From JBKHJA01 sp046538375 (GTDB lineage Bacteria > Acidobacteriota > Aminicenantia > Aminicenantales > Aminicenantaceae): a DNA stretch of 13,604 nucleotides. The translations under genes were made by a program, and so were the position numbers. The notes beneath the pieces were generated by a model, which was not told the origin of the DNA, did no database searches, and saw only the letters and a list, made by a program, of their open reading frames with translations. How positions within the stretch are numbered: the first letter of the stretch is position 1; each line of letters opens with the position of its first letter. The stretch covers positions 1 through 13,604 of the forward strand of contig JBKHJA010000077.1 in assembly GCA_046538375.1 (NCBI GenBank), in the 5' to 3' direction. Positions 1 to 6,813 of this stretch are shown here, piece by piece.

Positions 1-122
1 TGTCCCTGATTTCCTTTTTCATGGAAATCAAAAACTTATGTGAATAATCCAGGCTAAATAATCATGAGAATGAAAATATGATTCTCAGACTCGATGGGGA
101 ACACCGAAATCTCTTAACTCTA
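1..122. other. Non-coding end of window with two weak hairpins
   Basis: No credible gene is seen downstream of the aminotransferase stop. Two short inverted repeats are present: TGATTTCC (7-14) pairs with GGAAATCA (23-30) around an 8-nt loop, and TGAGAAT (65-71) pairs with ATTCTCA (81-87) around a 9-nt loop. The second lies about 35 nt beyond the minus-strand stop and could help end transcription, but it is AT-rich and lacks a clear following U run, so it is not called a terminator. Confidence 0.3.
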
Positions 123-1523
123 TTATTTTTTAGGGATGTTGTGTTTTCTCCATCCTTTGGCGACTCTTTCCACTGCATCCAAAGAGGCTTGGATTTCATC
201 CTCGGTGTGAGCAGCAGAAATGGATCCATAACCATGGAAGATATTGAATCCTTCTTTCAGCATAGCCAGTTTAAACAATTTCTCCCTCATTTCGATGTCA
301 CACACTTGAGGATTCCAAACCTGTTCCGGGGAAGTGATCCGGTCCGCTTCAGCGTGGAGAAACTGCACTCCGATGAGCGAGCTGTGCTGTGCAATTCCAT
401 CACCGTAGCCAGTGCACTTCACCCGAAATCCGTGGGCAGTGAAAATTTCTTCTATGCTTTTTCGGACTTTTTCTCCCAGTTTGCCTATTCTGGGATATAT
501 TTCTGATTGATGTGAGATGAGGTATTTGATGAATTCTAAGCCTGCCAGCATACAGGCTGGCTGGCCAGAAAAGGTGCCACCTTCAAACTTAACCTTGTTG
601 TGGACACTGGCTTCCGGACCGCACAGGGCCATGATCTCTTCTCTTCCTGCTACCGCACTCACCGGCATCCCCCCGCCAATCGCTTTCCCCATAACGGTTA
701 AATCAGGATGGACTTGATAAAGAGTCTGCACACATCCAGAGTGGAAACGGAATCCCGAGACCACCTCGTCGAATACCAAAAGAGAACCGAACTGGCGGGT
801 GAGAGACCTGGCTTTTTGAAGATAATCTCTGTGTGCAAAGATAAAACCTCCGGCCCCCATGAACGGTTCGATAATAAAACAAGCGATGTGGTCTCCAAAT
901 TCTTTGAATTTCTCTTCCAGGTCTTGGATATCATTGAATCGGGTCACTATGATCATCTCCTCCATACCTGGAGGAAGTCCGGCAGATTCTAACTGGTTGA
1001 ATCCCTGGTTGTAGGAAAAAATCCCTTTCAAAACATAAGGATGAGCACCATGCCATCCTCCCCCGGCTTTCAGCACCATTTTTTTGTTGGTGAAAGCTTT
1101 GGCCAGCATCACTGCATACATGGTAGCAAGAGTGCCGGAGGTTATGAAACGGATTTTATCCGCTTTTATCTGGCTGAGGAGCAACTCTGCCAGGTCCACT
1201 TGAAGCTCATCAGGAAACCCGGCTGCCAGCCCTTGGCCTCTTTGAAAATATCCCTGAAGAGCCTTGATCACAGGGGCTGGATTATGTCCTAAAACATTGG
1301 CAAAATGACCCTGCCAAAAATCCACGTAAGTGCGTCCATCCCTGTCTTTGATTTTCGAACCTGTGCACTCTTCCACATAAAAAGGAAAAGGGGGAAACAA
1401 CCGAAGATTGTGGCTGCCACCTCTAACTTGATATTCACATGCTTTGTGAAAAAGCTGTTCTGACTTTCTGTGTTCTTCCTTGTAGTTTTTAACCAATTCT
1501 TCCCATAATTTCTCTCTCTCCAT
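123..1523 (-). CDS. Class III PLP-dependent aminotransferase, glutamate-1-semialdehyde aminomutase-like
   Basis: A fold-type I PLP enzyme of the ornithine aminotransferase/GSAM superfamily, probably cytosolic. Counting from the TTG at 1529 (468 aa), visible motifs are a phosphate-binding SGTLAT (131-136), GGWHGAHP near 158, IIEPFMGAGG (219-228), the cofactor-contacting VFDEVVSGFR (D254) and the Schiff-base lysine K282 in VMGKAIGGGMP, then GGTFSGQP (317-324). These follow the GSAM pattern, but the usual SGTEAT glutamate is leucine and the protein is longer than HemL (about 430 aa), so a hemL label is not justified and the substrate is unknown. Start: ATG at 1523 lies 10 nt after GGAG, while TTG at 1529 lies 4 nt after it; I prefer the ATG (466 aa). 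The gene follows the protease-TPR gene by about 31 nt and is likely co-transcribed with it. Confidence 0.85.
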   Translation of the reverse strand: MEREKLWEELVKNYKEEHRKSEQLFHKACEYQVRGGSHNLRLFPPFPFYVEECTGSKIKDRDGRTYVDFWQGHFANVLGHNPAPVIKALQGYFQRGQGLAAGFPDELQVDLAELLLSQIKADKIRFITSGTLATMYAVMLAKAFTNKKMVLKAGGGWHGAHPYVLKGIFSYNQGFNQLESAGLPPGMEEMIIVTRFNDIQDLEEKFKEFGDHIACFIIEPFMGAGGFIFAHRDYLQKARSLTRQFGSLLVFDEVVSGFRFHSGCVQTLYQVHPDLTVMGKAIGGGMPVSAVAGREEIMALCGPEASVHNKVKFEGGTFSGQPACMLAGLEFIKYLISHQSEIYPRIGKLGEKVRKSIEEIFTAHGFRVKCTGYGDGIAQHSSLIGVQFLHAEADRITSPEQVWNPQVCDIEMREKLFKLAMLKEGFNIFHGYGSISAAHTEDEIQASLDAVERVAKGWRKHNIPKK

Positions 1524-1554
1524 GGCCAATTTTCTCCGTTATGGGCGAAAAAAC

Positions 1555-3390
1555 CTATCTCAATATCTTTTCCAGTTTTTGAGCAAGAGCAGGATCGATG
1601 GTGGTAAGCTTTTTATGTATTTCCCTGGCACTGTAATTGTCTTTGAGATTCAGGTAAGTGATGGCAAGGTTGTAGTAGGCCAATCCGTAATCCGGCTTGA
1701 GTTCAACAGCTTTCTGAAGAGGTTTCTGGGCTTTGGCAAATTTTTTAATGAGCATATATTCCACTCCGATATTGAACCATCCTTCAGCGCTGTCAGGAGC
1801 CAATTCTACGTACTTCTCAAAAGCCTCAATAGCCTGTTGGTGCTTTTTCTGCTTGGAATAGCTGAAACCGATATTATAGTAAGCATAGTCATAGTTGGGC
1901 CGAATGGCCAAAACATCCCTGAAGGTCTGGATGGCCTCATCATACCTTTCCAGTTTCATGTACATAATCCCCAAGTTGTACACATTGATTTCGCTGTCAG
2001 GATTGAGTTCGATCAGCTTTTTGGCTGCCCCGATGGCTTCCTCCTGCATACCGGCTTTATCGTACATGTTGAGAATCCTTCTGTAATAGACATTGGCATC
2101 CTCAGGATTGAGTTGAGCCAGAGATTCATACTGCTGTTCTGCTTTCTGGAATTCTCCTGCTTCATGGTAAGCCTGAGCTAGGGTGAAATTGGTCTTTATA
2201 TCTTGTGGCTTCAACTTCAAGGCTTCCTGCAGGGCAGCCACCGCTCCCTCATAATCTTCCAGCTCCATCCGGGTAAGGCCAAGGCGCAAATACCCTGTCC
2301 AAGGATTTTGAGGATTCATGTTCACAAAGTTTTCATAGGCCTGGGCAGCCTTGGCATAATCCTTGAGCTCCTCATAGGCAGATCCTATATGATAGTAGAC
2401 CTCCTCATTATCCAGCCCCAATTGAAGGGCCTTCTCCAAAGCATCAATAGCTTCTTTGTGCTTCCGCATTTTCAGGTAGACTATTCCCAGACCATAATAA
2501 GCCTGCCTTCTGTCAGGGTCTAATTCAATCACTTTTTGGAAAGCTTTTACGGCTGCCTGATAGTTCCTATCTTTAGTGTAGACAGAGGAGAGGAGAGCAT
2601 GGGCTTCTATATTTTCAGGTTGGAATTCGATCACTTTTTCCAGGGCTTTTCGGGCTTTATTTGTCTCATCCAATGAAGAATACACCCTTCCCGCCAGGAA
2701 TGCTCCCTGGTAAGTGGAGAAGTAATCCTGGTGCTCCCAATCTTTGAATTTGGTGGATTTTCCTCGTGCGGATAGTGTCTTTAAGATATTGGCGGGAAGG
2801 ATAAACTTTGATCCCCTATCCAAAAAAATGACCATCCCCATCACTGTTCCTTCTGAATCAAGGACAGGGCTTCCACAGAAGGTTTCTGGCACAGCCAGAG
2901 AAGAAGTGACCACTCTTTGAGCGGCGGAGAGACGGAGCAGGTTTCTGATCTCCCCATCTGACACAATGATATCTCCGGATTCGTCACTTCCTATTGCGTA
3001 CACTTTGTTCCCCGGTTCTAAATTCACGGAATCGCCCATAGGGAGCACCTGTCTCTTCCCTTTGATCTTCAAAAGAGCCGTATCGAAATCCCTATCCGCA
3101 GCTATGATTCCCTCGATTTTGACTTTTTTCCCCTTATAGTTTCTTCCTTCTGCTTCTTTGGCCTGGCTGACCAGATGGTAAGCTGTAGCCATGATCTCGT
3201 GGCTGACCACAAATCCTGTTCCTCTGGATATTTCCTCATCATCATCTCCGTAAGTGACAAAAGATATCACTCCTTCTTTATTTTCGTCTAAGATGGCCGA
3301 TACATCTTCACTCTGAGACAACAATAAACCCAAAGGAAAAACCAACAGGACAAATAATAGAACCACTCTTTTTTTAACATTGATAGCCAT
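1555..3390 (-). CDS. Exported trypsin-fold protein with eleven TPR repeats (atypical nucleophile)
   Basis: 611 aa. Residues 1-25 form a signal peptide (KKR then a long hydrophobic run), so the protein is expected outside the cytoplasm. Residues about 36-208 resemble an HtrA/trypsin-like domain: RGTGFVV (56-62), histidine H72 in ATAYHLV, aspartate D103 in DFDTALLKI, and a nucleophile loop reading ETFCGSPVLD, where the usual GNSGGP serine is cysteine C172 (codon TGT, 2875-2877). No PDZ domain follows. From about 229 to 601 there are eleven consecutive 33-35-residue TPRs with the usual W/Y-LG-Y-A-P pattern, a protein-binding superhelix. The role may be protein quality control or assembly of envelope proteins, or the domain may be a non-catalytic scaffold; that part is inference. 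ATG 3390 is preceded by AAGGAGG at 5-nt spacing and by a good promoter. The class III aminotransferase follows directly. Confidence 0.88.
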   Translation of the reverse strand: MAINVKKRVVLLFVLLVFPLGLLLSQSEDVSAILDENKEGVISFVTYGDDDEEISRGTGFVVSHEIMATAYHLVSQAKEAEGRNYKGKKVKIEGIIAADRDFDTALLKIKGKRQVLPMGDSVNLEPGNKVYAIGSDESGDIIVSDGEIRNLLRLSAAQRVVTSSLAVPETFCGSPVLDSEGTVMGMVIFLDRGSKFILPANILKTLSARGKSTKFKDWEHQDYFSTYQGAFLAGRVYSSLDETNKARKALEKVIEFQPENIEAHALLSSVYTKDRNYQAAVKAFQKVIELDPDRRQAYYGLGIVYLKMRKHKEAIDALEKALQLGLDNEEVYYHIGSAYEELKDYAKAAQAYENFVNMNPQNPWTGYLRLGLTRMELEDYEGAVAALQEALKLKPQDIKTNFTLAQAYHEAGEFQKAEQQYESLAQLNPEDANVYYRRILNMYDKAGMQEEAIGAAKKLIELNPDSEINVYNLGIMYMKLERYDEAIQTFRDVLAIRPNYDYAYYNIGFSYSKQKKHQQAIEAFEKYVELAPDSAEGWFNIGVEYMLIKKFAKAQKPLQKAVELKPDYGLAYYNLAITYLNLKDNYSAREIHKKLTTIDPALAQKLEKILR

Positions 3391-3395
3391 GAAAA

Positions 3396-3402
3396 CCTCC
3401 TT
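3396..3402 (-). promoter_or_regulatory. Ribosome binding site of the protease-TPR gene
   Basis: The minus strand reads AAGGAGG, a near-perfect Shine-Dalgarno, 5 nt before the ATG at 3390. It fixes the start of the exported protease-TPR protein. Confidence 0.8.
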
Positions 3403-3444
3403 CTTAAGTTATGGTTCTCTGTGTAACTCCTCCTGGATGAAACA

Positions 3445-3473
3445 AATGTACACATTAAAAATTACTCTGTCAA
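3445..3473 (-). promoter_or_regulatory. Sigma70-type promoter for the protease-TPR operon
   Basis: On the minus strand a perfect -35 box TTGACA (3473-3468) is followed after exactly 17 nt by TACATT (3450-3445; 4 of 6 matches to TATAAT). Transcription would begin near 3438, leaving a leader of about 48 nt that contains the ribosome binding site. It probably drives both the protease-TPR and aminotransferase genes. Confidence 0.6.
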
Positions 3474-3516
3474 ATGCTTCCTCTCCGAAGTAATCATCCT
3501 TATTCTGGTGATAGGG

Positions 3517-3576
3517 AGCGAGGGATGGGAGGTCGTCAGCACGCTAATTTTCCCCAGCGAGGGTGGGGGTCTTCAG
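3517..3576. repeat. Pair of imperfect direct repeats, G-rich
   Basis: AGCGAGGGATGGGAGGTC followed by GTCAG (3517-3539) recurs as AGCGAGGGTGGGGGTC followed by TTCAG (3556-3576). The copies differ by two single-base gaps and one substitution. They are strongly G-biased on the plus strand and lie between the two divergent promoters. They could be a regulator site or the relic of a mobile repeat; the sequence does not decide. Confidence 0.5.
3536..3562 (+). repeat. Partial copy of the dispersed palindromic repeat
   Basis: Positions 3536-3562 match the minus strand of 12560-12534 at 25 of 27 bases, including an uninterrupted 17-base identity, AATTTTCCCCAGCGAGG (3546-3562 and 12550-12534). Only one arm of the 12.5-kb hairpin is kept here, so this copy looks truncated or diverged. 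Confidence 0.6.
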
Positions 3577-3602
3577 TGATGTTCATGGCTTTTCGATTGA
3601 GT

Positions 3603-3631
3603 TTGACAATTTATTTTGGCTCCGCTAGCTT
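3603..3631 (+). promoter_or_regulatory. Possible promoter for the plus-strand membrane genes
   Basis: TTGACA (3603-3608) is a perfect -35 box. The hexamer 17 nt downstream, TAGCTT (3626-3631), matches only 3 of 6 and would put the RNA start almost on the first codon. Either the transcript is nearly leaderless or the true -10 is elsewhere. Confidence 0.25.
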
Positions 3632-3637
3632 GAAGGG

Positions 3638-4786
3638 GTGACATTGGCAGAAAAAAAGAATCTATTTTTGGTCATAGGGATATTTCTCCTTTTTCTCCTC
3701 ATTTTCTTCCTCAAGGTCAAACAGGAAATGAGAGATTTTGAAGTCAACTACAGGGCAGGATACAGGATCAGTCTGGGAGAAACTCTTTACCGGACAGAAG
3801 ATGGGCATTACCAGTTTAAGTACTCCCCCTTCTCGGCTATGCTTTATCTTCCTTTATCCTATCTTCCCTTATCCATGGCCAAGGTCATCTGGTACTACCT
3901 CATCATTTTTTCGGTGGCAGCCGTGGTTGTTTTATCCCGCCGTCTTGTTGGCTTGAAACAGAGATCTTTTCTGTTGATTCTTCTGGCTTTACTCATTCTG
4001 GCCAAGTTTTTTTTGAGAGAACTTCAACTGGGTCAGATCAACGCCTTCATCACCATGATCCTTCTTGCGATGGTATGGAGTTTGCGCACTGAGGAAGATA
4101 CTGGTCAAAAAATGAGCTGGTCAGGACTGCTTTGGGCGTTCTCCACTGCTCTGAAACCTTATGCCCTGATATTCTTCTTCTATTTTCTGATAAAAAAGAA
4201 ATGGAAATCTCTGATCTCGGGCGCTTTGTTTCTGGCTTTCTCCCTGTTTATTCCATCTCTTTTTTACGGATGGAAAGGAAATATCAAAGTCCTGCAGGAA
4301 TGGATGTCAACTCTTTCTCAATCCACTCCCCGCCTCCTGGACAGTCAGGACAATATCTCCATTGCGGCCTTGTTCATGAAGTGGAGCGGAAGCCAATATG
4401 TTTCTCTTTTCCTTTGGTTGGCGGTCACGGCGGGATTGGCTGTTTTTGTTTACTTTCTGGTGAAAAAAGGGAAAGACATGGAAAAAGCTCCGGTGCTGGA
4501 CAGTGCCCTCCTTCTCATCTTCATCCCCCTTCTCTCGCCCCTGGGCTGGGACTACACTCTCCTCATGTCTTTTCTGGGGGTCCTGCTTATCCTTCACCAC
4601 TTCTTTGACTATCCCCGATTGTGGAGAGGGCTTCTGGTGTTCAATCTGTTTCTGATAGCTTTTTCTCTGTATGACCTTCTGGGAAAAGAGCTTTATGCCC
4701 GGTTCATGTCCTGGTCAGTGATAACTATAAACTTCCTCATCCTCATGGGCTATTTGGCCTATTTGAGATGCAAAAGAATATGTTAG
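3638..4786 (+). CDS. GT87/DUF2029-family polytopic membrane glycosyltransferase
   Basis: 382 aa from GTG 3638, strongly hydrophobic, with a first membrane helix at about 8-26 and roughly nine to ten more. The pattern fits GT87 (DUF2029) enzymes, which in characterised actinobacterial members transfer mannose from polyprenyl-phosphate donors outside the membrane. Seen here: an acidic loop residue D33 in RDFEVNYRAG after helix 1, LGETLYR (46-52) and YSPFSAMLYLPL, then QLGQINAF (130-137), STALKPY (169-175) and DNISIAAL (238-245). Acceptor and sugar are unknown. The start is uncertain: the SD-like AAGGGGTGA abuts GTG 3638, so TTG 3644 (380 aa), with usable spacing, may be the real start. The next membrane gene begins 9 nt after its stop. 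Confidence 0.8.
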   Translation: MTLAEKKNLFLVIGIFLLFLLIFFLKVKQEMRDFEVNYRAGYRISLGETLYRTEDGHYQFKYSPFSAMLYLPLSYLPLSMAKVIWYYLIIFSVAAVVVLSRRLVGLKQRSFLLILLALLILAKFFLRELQLGQINAFITMILLAMVWSLRTEEDTGQKMSWSGLLWAFSTALKPYALIFFFYFLIKKKWKSLISGALFLAFSLFIPSLFYGWKGNIKVLQEWMSTLSQSTPRLLDSQDNISIAALFMKWSGSQYVSLFLWLAVTAGLAVFVYFLVKKGKDMEKAPVLDSALLLIFIPLLSPLGWDYTLLMSFLGVLLILHHFFDYPRLWRGLLVFNLFLIAFSLYDLLGKELYARFMSWSVITINFLILMGYLAYLRCKRIC

Positions 4787-4795
4787 ATTTCTGCC

Positions 4796-5275
4796 ATGAA
4801 ATTCCATAACAAAATATTCCTGGTCTATTTTCTCTCACTTCTGGGCATCATCCTCTGGATTGTGCTGATATTCCTCGCTCCTTATCTCAAAAGCGTATCT
4901 TCCCCCTGGCATATTTTCCTGTATACTCTTTTTGCTCCCATCTGTCATCAGGCCCCGGAACGCTCCTTCTTCTTATGCGGTTACCCTCTTGCTGTGTGTG
5001 CCCGCTGTCTGGGTATCTACTCTGGATTCCTGGCTGGAACCGGAGTTTATCCTTTCCTCAAGGGTTTTTCCTCTCTTACCATGCCCAAGACCATAAATTT
5101 TCTTCTCCTTTCCCTGCCCATAGGGATTGATACCCTGGGGAATTTTTTCCATATCTGGAATACCACAAACACTGCTCGTTTTTTCATCGGATTCCTCTGG
5201 GGAACCATCCTTCCCTTTTATTTTATCTACGGCCTTTCTGACTTATGGCTGAATCTGCCTGGGAAAAAAGACTGA
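4796..5275 (+). CDS. DUF2085 family membrane protein
   Basis: 159 aa with about four membrane helices (about 8-30, 70-88, 100-118, 128-148). It carries the DUF2085 signature: CHQAPERSF (50-58), then CGYPLAVCARCLGIYSGF with cysteines C61, C68 and C71, and later a conserved D112 plus NTTNTARFFIGFLWG (122-136). The function of the family is not known to me; the clustered Cys/His suggests metal or disulfide chemistry at the membrane, which is inference. The gene starts 9 nt after the glycosyltransferase stop, without a strong ribosome binding site, suggesting translational coupling within one transcript. Confidence 0.8.
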   Translation: MKFHNKIFLVYFLSLLGIILWIVLIFLAPYLKSVSSPWHIFLYTLFAPICHQAPERSFFLCGYPLAVCARCLGIYSGFLAGTGVYPFLKGFSSLTMPKTINFLLLSLPIGIDTLGNFFHIWNTTNTARFFIGFLWGTILPFYFIYGLSDLWLNLPGKKD

Positions 5276-5320
5276 AGATCAACAAACACCATCTCTCACC
5301 TCTTATCACGAAATTATTTC

Positions 5321-5350
5321 TTGAAATCCATGCATAAAACAAAATAGAAT
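5321..5350 (+). promoter_or_regulatory. Probable sigma70-type promoter
   Basis: TTGAAA (5321-5326, 5 of 6) is followed after 18 nt by TAGAAT (5345-5350, 5 of 6) in an AT-rich 100-bp gap. RNA would start near 5357. This would give the small membrane protein and the lipid kinase their own transcription, apart from the two upstream membrane genes. Confidence 0.5.
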
Positions 5351-5365
5351 AGAAAAAACATGAAA

Positions 5366-5373
5366 GAAGGAGG
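5366..5373 (+). promoter_or_regulatory. Ribosome binding site deciding the start at 5378
   Basis: GAAGGAGG lies 4 nt before ATG 5378 and inside the frame that would open at the earlier ATG 5360. The earlier ATG has no such site and nearly coincides with the predicted transcription start, so 5378 is preferred. Confidence 0.75.
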
Positions 5374-5377
5374 CACC

Positions 5378-5899
5378 ATGAGCAATCAAAGGCCAGGAAT
5401 GTTCGTCCCTGCTCTCGTAGGCGGAGCTGCTGCGGGGATTCTTTCAGGGATTCCCGTCCTCAACTGCCTTTGTTGTCTGTGGATTATCGGAGGAGCCATG
5501 CTGTCCGCCTATTTGTTGGTCAAAGACTCTCCGGTGGCTCTATCTGCCGGAGATGGGGCCATCGTGGGCATTTTTTCAGGCATCGTGGCCGCAGTGGTGG
5601 ATGCCTTTATCAGCATCCCTTTTCATGCCCTTAATGCTGCTTTTTTCCAGAGAATAATGGAGAGCATTGCAGAGTATGCCCAGGAAATGCCGTCTGGCTG
5701 GGAAAACTGGCTGGAGAGAGGAGCTCCCCAAGCATCAGGTTCCATGTTCATGCTGGGGCTGTTGATTTCAGTGGTGGTTTTCTCTATCCTAGGAGCTCTG
5801 GGAGGGATCATGGGGATCTCTCTTTTCGGAAAAAAGAAAATCCAGAAGACACAAGGAGCGGTCGATGTTCCTCAAGACTCAAGTCATCGTCAACCCTGA
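5378..5899 (+). CDS. Small multi-pass membrane protein of unknown function
   Basis: 173 aa from ATG 5378. The N-terminal half has glycine/alanine-rich helices (about 9-28 and 34-48) flanking a cysteine cluster, NCLCCLW (C30, C32, C33), with another helix near 60-80. A soluble stretch (about 83-120) follows, rich in acidic and aromatic residues, then a helix at about 123-147 and a basic tail beginning GKKK. I do not recognise a named family. Its last 35 bp overlap the start of the lipid kinase gene, whose ribosome binding site lies inside this gene, so the two are translationally coupled and probably work in the same membrane-related process. Confidence 0.75.
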   Translation: MSNQRPGMFVPALVGGAAAGILSGIPVLNCLCCLWIIGGAMLSAYLLVKDSPVALSAGDGAIVGIFSGIVAAVVDAFISIPFHALNAAFFQRIMESIAEYAQEMPSGWENWLERGAPQASGSMFMLGLLISVVVFSILGALGGIMGISLFGKKKIQKTQGAVDVPQDSSHRQP

Positions 5900-6800
5900 A
5901 TCCAACAAGGGAAAAACAAGAAAAAGATGGGAACAGATTAAAGAGGCTCTCAAATCATTCCTGAAAGAATTTAAATACGAGTTCACAGAAAAACCCTTCC
6001 AGGCTATCGAAATATCCAGGACTGCCATCAAGGAAGGCACAGAACTCATCGTAGGAGTGGGCGGCGATGGAACCATGAATGAAATTGCCAACGGCTTCTA
6101 CGAAAACCAGAAGATCATCAATCCTAAAACAGTGTTAGGGATTGTTCCTTCTGGAACCGGATGTGACTTTATCCGCAGTCTGAATATCTCCATGAATCTC
6201 AAGAATGCCCTGAAAGTGATGACCCAGGCGCCTTCTTCATGGATAGATATGGGAAGAGTGAAATTTAAAGATCATCACCATACAGACCAAGAAAGATTCT
6301 TTCTTAACGTGGCGGACTTTGGTATCGGGGGGGAAGTGGTCAGAAAAGTCAACCAGAACAGGATGAGACGGAAGGCGTCTTCCTACCTGCGGTGCCTGGT
6401 TTCCACTTTCATGGCCTACAAAAATAAAAAAGTCAGCATAATTATCGATGGAAAAAAGCTTCCCCTGCATGAGTATCTGGTAGGCACCATCTCCAACGGA
6501 CGCATCTTTGGTAAAGGCATGAAAATTGCACCTGATGCCAAGCTCGATGATGGCCTTTTTGATGTGGTCCTGGTCAAAGGCATGAAAGCGTTGGAATTTT
6601 TCAAGAATGTTTGGAAAATCTACACAGGATCTCATCTCTCTCATCCTAAAATCTCTTTGATTCGCGGGAAAAAAATAGAAGCTTATCCCGAAGCCGGGGA
6701 AAAAGATGTGCTGATTGAACTGGACGGCGAACAACTGGGAAAGCTGCCCGCCACTTTTGAGATTTTGCCTAAGAGTTTGCTGGTTAAGGGATATCTCTAG
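5865..6800 (+). CDS. Diacylglycerol kinase-type lipid kinase (YegS/LCB5 family)
   Basis: 311 aa. Such enzymes phosphorylate diacylglycerol, sphingoid bases or related lipids with ATP at the inner face of the membrane. The catalytic domain opens with VIVNPESNKGK (7-17) and has the nucleotide-binding GVGGDGTMNEIANGF (64-78) and VPSGTGCDFIRSL (94-106), corresponding to the family GTxNDFA motif. The C-terminal beta-sandwich lobe carries NGRIFGKGMKIAPDAKLDDG (211-230), including the DDG typical of the family. Length is normal (about 300 aa). AAGGAG (5853-5858) stands 6 nt before ATG 5865, inside the preceding gene. Substrate cannot be read from the sequence; diacylglycerol recycling or a step in phospholipid or glycolipid synthesis is the likeliest. 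The gene ends 13 bp from the convergent transglycosylase stop, with no visible terminator between them. Confidence 0.88.
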   Translation: MFLKTQVIVNPESNKGKTRKRWEQIKEALKSFLKEFKYEFTEKPFQAIEISRTAIKEGTELIVGVGGDGTMNEIANGFYENQKIINPKTVLGIVPSGTGCDFIRSLNISMNLKNALKVMTQAPSSWIDMGRVKFKDHHHTDQERFFLNVADFGIGGEVVRKVNQNRMRRKASSYLRCLVSTFMAYKNKKVSIIIDGKKLPLHEYLVGTISNGRIFGKGMKIAPDAKLDDGLFDVVLVKGMKALEFFKNVWKIYTGSHLSHPKISLIRGKKIEAYPEAGEKDVLIELDGEQLGKLPATFEILPKSLLVKGYL

Positions 6801-6813
6801 GAAAATCTCCGAT

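Larger units (their letters stand above)
3391..3637. other. Divergent intergenic region
   Basis: This 247-bp stretch separates the minus-strand protease operon from the plus-strand membrane genes. It holds the protease promoter and RBS, a pair of imperfect direct repeats (3517-3539 and 3556-3576), a fragment of the dispersed repeat also found near 12.5 kb (3536-3562), and a TTGACA box (3603-3608) facing the plus-strand genes. No reading frame in it looks like a gene. Confidence 0.7.

Noticed and set aside
1..30. CCCTGATTTCC occurs at the window start (4-14) and, on the minus strand, ahead of the kinase gene near 13585
   Set aside because: Only 11 bases match and the flanks differ; chance is a sufficient explanation without more copies.
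78..506. Plus-strand open frame (142 codons) opposite the aminotransferase C-terminus
   Set aside because: It is antisense to a well-supported gene and shows no protein-like features.
123..1523. Naming the aminotransferase hemL
   Set aside because: The SGTEAT glutamate is leucine, the protein is longer than HemL and no haem genes are nearby; only family membership is supported.
1522..2181. Long plus-strand open frame (219 codons) opposite the TPR region
   Set aside because: It is antisense to a clear 11-TPR protein, has no ribosome binding site or recognisable domain, and is explained by the codon pattern of the repeats.
6801..6813. Bidirectional terminator between the convergent lipid kinase and transglycosylase genes
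   Set aside because: The 13-bp gap and flanks contain no stable hairpin with a T run.
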